From: JAISGQ01 sp045604965
Lineage (GTDB): Bacteria; Bacillota; Clostridia; Oscillospirales; Acutalibacteraceae
Direction: 5' to 3'
DNA length: 64,000 nt
NCBI GenBank assembly: GCA_045604965.1
Contig: JAZUPB010000041.1
Span: 1 to 64,000 of the forward strand
Shown here piece by piece: positions 58,951 to 64,000 of the stretch. Every line of letters starts with the position of its first letter. Position 1 is the first letter of the stretch. Position numbers and translations under genes: made by a program. The notes under the pieces were generated by a model. It did not search any database, was not told the DNA's origin, and worked only from the letters and a program-made list of their open reading frames with translations.

Positions 58951-61440
58951 TTATTTATTTCTGTACATTTTGTATGTCAGTCCATCAAAGGGATTGACAA
59001 AACTCAGCGTTTGCGGCGCAAGCTGATATGTTGAGTCAAATGCAATGTTGCTCATCACAACTTGTTTTGTGCCATTAACAGTAATAATAGCATCTCCGTC
59101 TGCAAATTCGACTTTTCCTGAAGATATTTCAGAGACATTTCCGGTTATTCCATTTGCCATATACGCCGAAAATTTCCCCTTTTCAAATGTTATCTTTGCA
59201 CCTTCATCATTTTGCCATATACCATTCATTTTAACTATGTCAAAATTATGCGATGACATCGCTGATTTAATATCCTCAAGTACTTCTCCGCTTATTCCGC
59301 TTTCATTAGCTTTTACAAACAGAGAATATAATTGGGTCAGTGAACCCGATGTTTCGTTCTTAATATCATCGATTTTGTACAATCTGGAAAGTGCAAGATA
59401 CGAAATAGCCTTTGAATATGATGTGCTGTTTATTCCGTGGTTTTCCTGCTCAAACACCTCAAGTTCATCTGCTGCTGAAAAATAGTTGCCGTTTTCAAAA
59501 TATTCGATACCGAGATTACAACAGGAATTGTAATACCATTCCTTTGCATCATCATACGAATCATCCATCAGACTCTGAAAATGAAGTTTTGCATCAGAAT
59601 ATTTCTTTTCTGAGTACAAACTTTTAGCATATTCAAACTTAGTCAAATAAACTTTGTCACTTATTACCTCTATTTCACCATCGTTTGCAACTTCGGGGTG
59701 TTCCTCAAAGTCCGATAAAATAGTACTGTACAGATTATATGCTTTCAGGTACTTCTCAGCATCTGATTTTTCTGCGGCATCTTCACTGTATCCATCGGCC
59801 TCCGCCTTCTGTAGGTCTATTCTGCTTCGAATTGCCGCTGCATAATCAACAGTCTTGTTATAATATTCAATTGCTTTTGTATTGTAGCCTTCGTTTTGCT
59901 CTTTCAGCCCAAGCTGATAATAACACTCATTAAGCAACGGTGCCGTCTGTGAGTAACTTTTGATGCTTTCCAGTATTTCCATTGCATCCGTATATTTTCC
60001 CTGCTCGATCAGTGCTTCCGCCTTTGAGTATTCTTCACTGTATCCGCATTGTGTTAAAACATCGCCTCCGCCGATCAGTGCAATTATAACTACAAAAACA
60101 ACCATAAGCAGTGCAATTACACCTATAACACATCCGCTTCTTTTTTCACCTATCTGCTTTTGGATTTCCATTCGCTTTCTGCTTTGTGCAGAGGCAGGTT
60201 CCGGCGAAGAATCGGAAGTACCCGATGACGGTGAATCAAACGAAAGTGCACCTGACTTCATTGCTGCTCTTATCGCAGCCGGTGAAGTAGGGACATAAGG
60301 CTTTCTTTGTGCTGTTGACTGAGTTTGTGCTGCTGCACTCTGTGGCTGCACTACCTGAGCACTCGGAATAGGCTGCTGAACTATAACCGGCTGAGTAATC
60401 ACCGGTGCCACCGGAGGTACCGTTTTTATAGGCTGTCCCTGAGGCTGTACTGCCGGCGGAGTGTTCGGAATTTGCTGTACTGCCGGTTGCGGCGCAGCAG
60501 GTTCTGCACCAAACTCTGAAATTGTGCTTGTATCAACAATCGAAATAGGTTTACTCTTTTTGTTTCCGGTTTTTTGCTTTGCAAAATTGAGAGACGATCC
60601 GGAGTCCTTTGAGTTAGCAGTTCTTTGTCTGTTCTGCTGCGGCGGGCGTTTTCTGGTTACCTCAGCAGTGTCGTACAAATCAGTTCCAAGCTCTTTTGCA
60701 ACAGCATTATGTGCCGCCTGTTTAATAAGTTCACTTCTAATTGTCTCTTCCAGCATAATCATCTGTCTGGGATCTGCTGAAACCGAAGCGATAATATCCG
60801 GATCCATCTGAGCTATAATCTGCTGAACCTTATTCGGCTTCTGCGGAATTGAATTCTTTTGCTGTGTTTTTTTCTTTTGCTGACCCGCATTTTTGCCTTT
60901 TTTTGCAGAAGGCTTTTTAATATCGCCGAAACTGTTATTTGATTTATTGGATTCTTTAGCCTTTGATTTCTTAGGCTGCGGTGCCGAATCTTTTGTTTTT
61001 AACGGTGTCAGATCAAACAGATCGTCACCACCAACGATATCGATACCGGAATCCTCATCTGATTCATCATCTTCCTCAGGTTCCTCTACCGCATTCTCAT
61101 CTACATTCAAAAAAGGCAGATATACATAATCTCTTTCTTTTTTTGCTGCAGAGACCTTTCCGAACGACAAAGAAAAGCTCTCTCCACCGTCCTCTTCTTC
61201 CTCTTCATCATCTTCATCAATGACTTCCGGAATATTCAAAAAAGGCATAAAGCTAAATTCTTCTTCCTTTTTTGCTGCATTTACCTTTCCAAATGAAAGA
61301 CTGAATGATTCGCCGTCATTATCGTCTGCATCAGACGCATCGTCCGAAACATCTTCCTCGTCCGGGAAAAGAATAAACATTCCGTCATCTGTTTCAGCTG
61401 CATTATTTAACTCTTTGTTTTCATCCAGAATATCACTCAT
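58951..61440 (-). CDS. Membrane protein: acidic repeated N terminus, disordered linker, extracytoplasmic TPR
   Basis: Not recognised. The 829-residue protein starts at the ATG at 61440, with AAAGGGGG 9 nt upstream. The cytoplasmic part has an acidic N terminus with two copies of a FSLSFGKV-N/S-AAKKE unit (residues ~45 and ~85), a Lys/Gln/Pro-rich disordered stretch and one membrane helix (~438-462). Outside are tetratricopeptide-like repeats (~465-720; for example AEALIEQGKYTDAMEILES, AIEYYNKTVDYAAAI) and a small C-terminal domain. It precedes the 778-residue protein. Confidence 0.8.
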   Translation of the reverse strand: MSDILDENKELNNAAETDDGMFILFPDEEDVSDDASDADDNDGESFSLSFGKVNAAKKEEEFSFMPFLNIPEVIDEDDEEEEEDGGESFSLSFGKVSAAKKERDYVYLPFLNVDENAVEEPEEDDESDEDSGIDIVGGDDLFDLTPLKTKDSAPQPKKSKAKESNKSNNSFGDIKKPSAKKGKNAGQQKKKTQQKNSIPQKPNKVQQIIAQMDPDIIASVSADPRQMIMLEETIRSELIKQAAHNAVAKELGTDLYDTAEVTRKRPPQQNRQRTANSKDSGSSLNFAKQKTGNKKSKPISIVDTSTISEFGAEPAAPQPAVQQIPNTPPAVQPQGQPIKTVPPVAPVITQPVIVQQPIPSAQVVQPQSAAAQTQSTAQRKPYVPTSPAAIRAAMKSGALSFDSPSSGTSDSSPEPASAQSRKRMEIQKQIGEKRSGCVIGVIALLMVVFVVIIALIGGGDVLTQCGYSEEYSKAEALIEQGKYTDAMEILESIKSYSQTAPLLNECYYQLGLKEQNEGYNTKAIEYYNKTVDYAAAIRSRIDLQKAEADGYSEDAAEKSDAEKYLKAYNLYSTILSDFEEHPEVANDGEIEVISDKVYLTKFEYAKSLYSEKKYSDAKLHFQSLMDDSYDDAKEWYYNSCCNLGIEYFENGNYFSAADELEVFEQENHGINSTSYSKAISYLALSRLYKIDDIKNETSGSLTQLYSLFVKANESGISGEVLEDIKSAMSSHNFDIVKMNGIWQNDEGAKITFEKGKFSAYMANGITGNVSEISSGKVEFADGDAIITVNGTKQVVMSNIAFDSTYQLAPQTLSFVNPFDGLTYKMYRNK

Positions 61441-61534
61441 ATTTTGCGCCCCCTTTGCAATCAACATAAGAATGCAAACAGCAAAAATTTCCATATTCGA
61501 AGAGCAAAAGCTCAACGTATACATATACACATTT

Positions 61535-61563
61535 ATTTTATCACAATATCTCGCATTTGTAAA
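61535..61563 (-). promoter_or_regulatory. Sigma-A promoter of the two large membrane protein genes
   Basis: TTTACA (61558-61563) and TAAAAT (61535-61540) on the minus strand, 17-nt spacer, with a leader of ~90 nt. Confidence 0.75.
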
Positions 61564-61661
61564 GAAATTATTAATTTAAAATATCAGTCTATCAAAACAC
61601 CTTTTTAAATGGTCTAAAACTAAACAATTCATCTGAGAGATTTCACTATTTCGATCTCTTA

Positions 61662-63197
61662 TTACCTTTCAAGATCCAAAAATAACGAGGGCAGCATATC
61701 AACTATATTCATTGGTGTCATTGCATTCAGCGACCATTTCTTTGCTGCTCTGTCGCCGCATTCTCCGTGAATATATATACCACAGGAAACTGCATCTTCC
61801 ACACTCATTTTTTGCGCCATAAACGAAGAAATCAAGCCTGCCAATACATCTCCGGATCCACCTTTTGCCATTCCCGGATTTCCTGTTACATTTACATACA
61901 CTTGTCCATTAGGTAATGCCGCTATGGTATTTGCTCCTTTCAGTACAACTGTCAGATTATATTCTTTTGAAAAATCTTTTGCTGTTATTAATCTGTTTTC
62001 CTGAACATCCCCTGTTGTTTTTCCTAAAAGCCTCGCCATTTCACCGGGATGCGGTGTGATAATCAAATCACACTTTGCCTTTTTGAGCATTTCTTTATTT
62101 TCAGAAAGGCAGTTCAGTGCATCTGCATCAATAATCAACGGACATTCTGCATTCTCCAGCAAAAGTTCAAGAATCTTCTTTGTTCTTTCACTTATCCCCA
62201 TACCGCATCCTATGAGACAAGCATCTGCTTTTTTTAGTTCATCTACTATCGCCAAGCAATCATTTTCGTTCAAATACTGCGGTTTGGACTGCACTCCATA
62301 ATACGTGCAGTCCGGCATATTTGACGCAACAGGTATAATACTCTTTTCGGGAATCACACATTTAATCAGTCCCACTCCCGAATGTATCGCAGCACTTATT
62401 GAAAAAACAGCAGCTCCGGGCATCATCTCGCTGCCGCATATTGCAAGAAGCCTGCCGTAATCACCCTTATGTGTATTATTTTTTCTAGGAGGAAAACAAA
62501 GTCGTGCACTCTGAAAATCAGGAATATCCAACACGCCGTCATTTATAGGAATTTTGGAGGTATCGATACCTATATCTGCTACATATACCTTTCCACAGTG
62601 TTCAAGCGCTGGATAAACCACATGACAAGGCTTTTTGGTTGTGAAGGTAACGGTTGAATGTGCGTTGATAGATCCCTTTGCTGCAGTTCCATCATCCGCG
62701 CAAATTCCGCTGGGAATGTCAACAGCTATAACTTTAGCTTTTGATGCATTTACACATGCAAATATTTCAGTCAGCTCCGAGTCCAGTTCTCCCCTGAAAC
62801 CTGTCCCGAATACTGCGTCAATAATAATATCTGCAATACTCAGAGTTCTGAAGAATTCATCTCTATCCTCTTCAACATTGTATAAAATGCATTTTACTCC
62901 GGCTCTTTCCGCCCTTCCAAATAAATCAATTGAATCCGGTACATTAGGGTATCCGTGAGTGAGCAAAATCCTGACTTTTGCACCGTTTTTTGCTAATAAT
63001 CTTGCTGCAGCAAAGCCGTCTCCGCCATTATGACCTCGTCCGCAAAGAACCGCCACGCTTTTTCTGTTGGCATCAAAGTGCTCGGTGGCAAACTTTGCAA
63101 CAGCAGTGCCAGCTCTCGTCATAAGTTCAATGTGTTCCGTTCCGTTTTGAACACATATTTCCTCAATTTCCTTTGTTTTTTTACTGTCAAGAATCAT
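61662..63197 (-). CDS. nnr: Bifunctional NAD(P)H-hydrate epimerase and ADP-dependent dehydratase
   Basis: The 511-residue enzyme repairs hydrated NADH and NADPH. The N-terminal YjeF epimerase domain carries LCGRGHNGGDGFAAARLL near residue 55 and VDIPSGI. The C-terminal ribokinase-like dehydratase domain (from ~residue 225) carries KGDYGRLLAICGS, DADALNCLSE, ITPHPGEMARLLG and GGSGDVLAGLISSFM. I use the ATG at 63197, 5 nt after AGAGGTGG; the in-frame GTG at 63206 is within that site. Confidence 0.96.
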   Translation of the reverse strand: MILDSKKTKEIEEICVQNGTEHIELMTRAGTAVAKFATEHFDANRKSVAVLCGRGHNGGDGFAAARLLAKNGAKVRILLTHGYPNVPDSIDLFGRAERAGVKCILYNVEEDRDEFFRTLSIADIIIDAVFGTGFRGELDSELTEIFACVNASKAKVIAVDIPSGICADDGTAAKGSINAHSTVTFTTKKPCHVVYPALEHCGKVYVADIGIDTSKIPINDGVLDIPDFQSARLCFPPRKNNTHKGDYGRLLAICGSEMMPGAAVFSISAAIHSGVGLIKCVIPEKSIIPVASNMPDCTYYGVQSKPQYLNENDCLAIVDELKKADACLIGCGMGISERTKKILELLLENAECPLIIDADALNCLSENKEMLKKAKCDLIITPHPGEMARLLGKTTGDVQENRLITAKDFSKEYNLTVVLKGANTIAALPNGQVYVNVTGNPGMAKGGSGDVLAGLISSFMAQKMSVEDAVSCGIYIHGECGDRAAKKWSLNAMTPMNIVDMLPSLFLDLER

Positions 63198-63220
63198 ATA
63201 TTCCACCTCTTACAAAACAA

Positions 63221-63242
63221 GCGCACAGAAAAAACTGTGCGC
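63221..63242 (-). terminator. Hairpin between the DUF6106-like gene and nnr
   Basis: An 8-bp GC-rich stem GCGCACAG/CTGTGCGC has a 6-nt loop followed on the minus strand by TTGTTTTG. It lies 13 nt after the DUF6106-like stop; partial read-through into nnr is likely because no separate nnr promoter is visible. Confidence 0.75.
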
Positions 63243-63255
63243 CTGAATCTGTTCA

Positions 63256-63810
63256 TTAAACGTTAGGAAATACTTCCTTGTGAATGCTTCTCTTAACATA
63301 AGGCTTCAGAGCCTTGCCTAGTCTTTCGCTTGACTTAATTACGAGAATAGTTCTTCCGATTATCGGATGACGGAAATCCATATACAGATCACCTTCTCCG
63401 GAATAGGTATCAGAATAAACAAGAGTTGTAGCATCGCTTCTCTTTGCAAACTTTGCAGGATCATAAATACCCATATCTTCTACAAGCTTGACATCGAGGT
63501 TTATCATTCTCTTTCTCTTGGACTTTGCAATTATCTTATCAACTGTCAGCTCACCGTTTACAAAAAGATATTCGTATTCGATAAAACTGTTTCTTATGAG
63601 ATAAATTGCAATTGCAATTCCACCAATGTACAGAAGGCTCAGATAGCTTCCTATTACAAGTACAACCTCAACACCGAAGAGATAAAGCAAAATATAAATT
63701 ATAAGCGTTGGAACAAGAAGCCCCAGTATAACATACAAAATAGCCTTGAGGTAATCTTTTCCTTCATACTTCTTTTTGATAATCTGTTCTAAAATTACAT
63801 CACTTATCAT
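63256..63810 (-). CDS. DUF6106-like membrane protein
   Basis: The 184-residue protein has two N-terminal membrane helices (residues ~22-45 and ~50-72) and a C-terminal cytoplasmic domain. It contains FIEYEYLFVNGELTVDKI followed by KSKRKRMINLD, which I associate with the DUF6106 family of Ruminococcaceae-type Clostridia. The motif resembles membrane-proximal PH-like domains. Function is unknown. AGGAGG lies 8 nt before the ATG, and the gene has its own strong promoter. Confidence 0.77.
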   Translation of the reverse strand: MISDVILEQIIKKKYEGKDYLKAILYVILGLLVPTLIIYILLYLFGVEVVLVIGSYLSLLYIGGIAIAIYLIRNSFIEYEYLFVNGELTVDKIIAKSKRKRMINLDVKLVEDMGIYDPAKFAKRSDATTLVYSDTYSGEGDLYMDFRHPIIGRTILVIKSSERLGKALKPYVKRSIHKEVFPNV

Positions 63811-63839
63811 TATTATCCTCCTTCTTATGCACTTAAATT

Positions 63840-63868
63840 ATTATAACACAATATATTTATAAAGACAA
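63840..63868 (-). promoter_or_regulatory. Sigma-A promoter of the DUF6106-like gene and nnr
   Basis: TTGTCT (63863-63868) and TATAAT (63840-63845) on the minus strand with a 17-nt spacer and a leader of ~25 nt. Confidence 0.85.
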
Positions 63869-63904
63869 TCTCTGAATAAATATTTTCTCACAAAATATAT
63901 AAAA

Positions 63905-63930
63905 GGCTCACGATACAAGTATCGTGAGCC
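63905..63930 (-). terminator. Terminator after the gene at the right edge
   Basis: A perfect 12-bp stem GGCTCACGATAC with its complement, followed on the minus strand by TTTTATATATTTTG. It lies 4 nt after the stop of the partial gene. Confidence 0.87.
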
Positions 63931-63934
63931 ATAT

Positions 63935-64000
63935 TTACTTCTTTTGTAATTTCCCTATCTCTTTTACAACTTTTCGGCTGTATGATGTATTTACCGTTCC
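63935..64000 (-). CDS. C-terminal end of an unidentified protein (partial)
   Basis: The last 21 codons of a frame open to the window edge, ending NTSYSRKVVKEIGKLQKK and TAA. The basic, helical end and the terminator right after it suggest a real gene end, but too little is present to name it. Confidence 0.45.
   Translation of the reverse strand, partial: GTVNTSYSRKVVKEIGKLQKK

Noticed and set aside
61565..61661. Possible terminator after nnr
   Set aside because: Only a 6-bp AGAGAT/ATCTCT stem with a long loop and no U-tract was found.

Overview
The window reads as chromosome of a low-GC, endospore-lineage Firmicute, most likely a gut-type Clostridia of the Ruminococcaceae/Oscillospiraceae kind. 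The supporting signs are a Gram-positive division set (SepF, DivIVA, YlmH), a YunB-type sporulation protein, an IspH protein continuing into an S1 domain, a short archaeal-type prolyl-tRNA synthetase, several Clostridia-restricted unknown families (DUF5685 beside a DnaJ protein, a DUF6106-like protein), and a ferredoxin-linked 2-oxoacid oxidoreductase. The taxon is an inference from gene content. No rRNA, tRNA, phage, insertion sequence or CRISPR array was seen.

Region 1 (1-10.9 kb, minus strand): radC-uvrB-uvrA (DNA repair), a DUF5685 protein, a DnaJ/TPR protein, a small membrane protein, then a BaiN/HI0933-type flavoprotein, cmk and the start of ispH-S1, which leaves the window. Region 2 (11.0-30.3 kb, minus strand) is one uninterrupted run of 17 genes from miaB to a split transketolase: miaB, ylbF-like, a YjjG-type phosphatase, mutS, mutL, miaA, an HlyD-like protein, yggS, sepF, ylmH, divIVA, ileS, lspA, rluD, a Cof-type phosphatase and two transketolase halves. 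Gaps are 0-50 nt with many overlaps, and the run ends at a strong terminator. Region 3 (30.3-34.7 kb): rpe followed by an RnfC-D-E-A-like operon that has no RnfG or RnfB and appears to have lost most cofactor-binding residues. This is the best candidate here for something undescribed. Region 4 (34.8-38.1 kb): a P-loop ATPase, a ferredoxin and the alpha, beta and gamma subunits of a 2-oxoacid:ferredoxin oxidoreductase.

Region 5 (38.2-43.3 kb): a class B penicillin-binding protein and, upstream, a three-gene operon of unknown repeat-tailed membrane proteins behind a near-consensus promoter. Region 6 (43.4-47.8 kb): cdaA-cdaR-proS (c-di-AMP synthesis without the usual glmM), divergent from a 77-residue protein gene whose promoter carries a perfect SOS (LexA) box. 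Region 7 (47.8-52.8 kb): a fused chain-length-regulator/tyrosine-kinase-like protein with a Lys-to-Arg P-loop, then a nucleoside salvage operon (a DeoB-Cdd fusion plus a BMP-type nucleoside lipoprotein), then yunB. Region 8 (52.9-56.5 kb) is the only large plus-strand block: a one-polypeptide fusion of a Gfo/Idh/MocA oxidoreductase with a GH13 amylase, followed by a ROK regulator. Region 9 (56.6-64 kb, minus strand): two large membrane proteins with long acidic cytoplasmic parts, then the DUF6106-like protein and the bifunctional NAD(P)HX repair enzyme, and the tail of one more gene at the right edge.

Several gene starts were moved from the longest reading frame to sites with a well-spaced Shine-Dalgarno sequence; this is stated per gene. 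All functions come from recognising motifs by eye, without database search.
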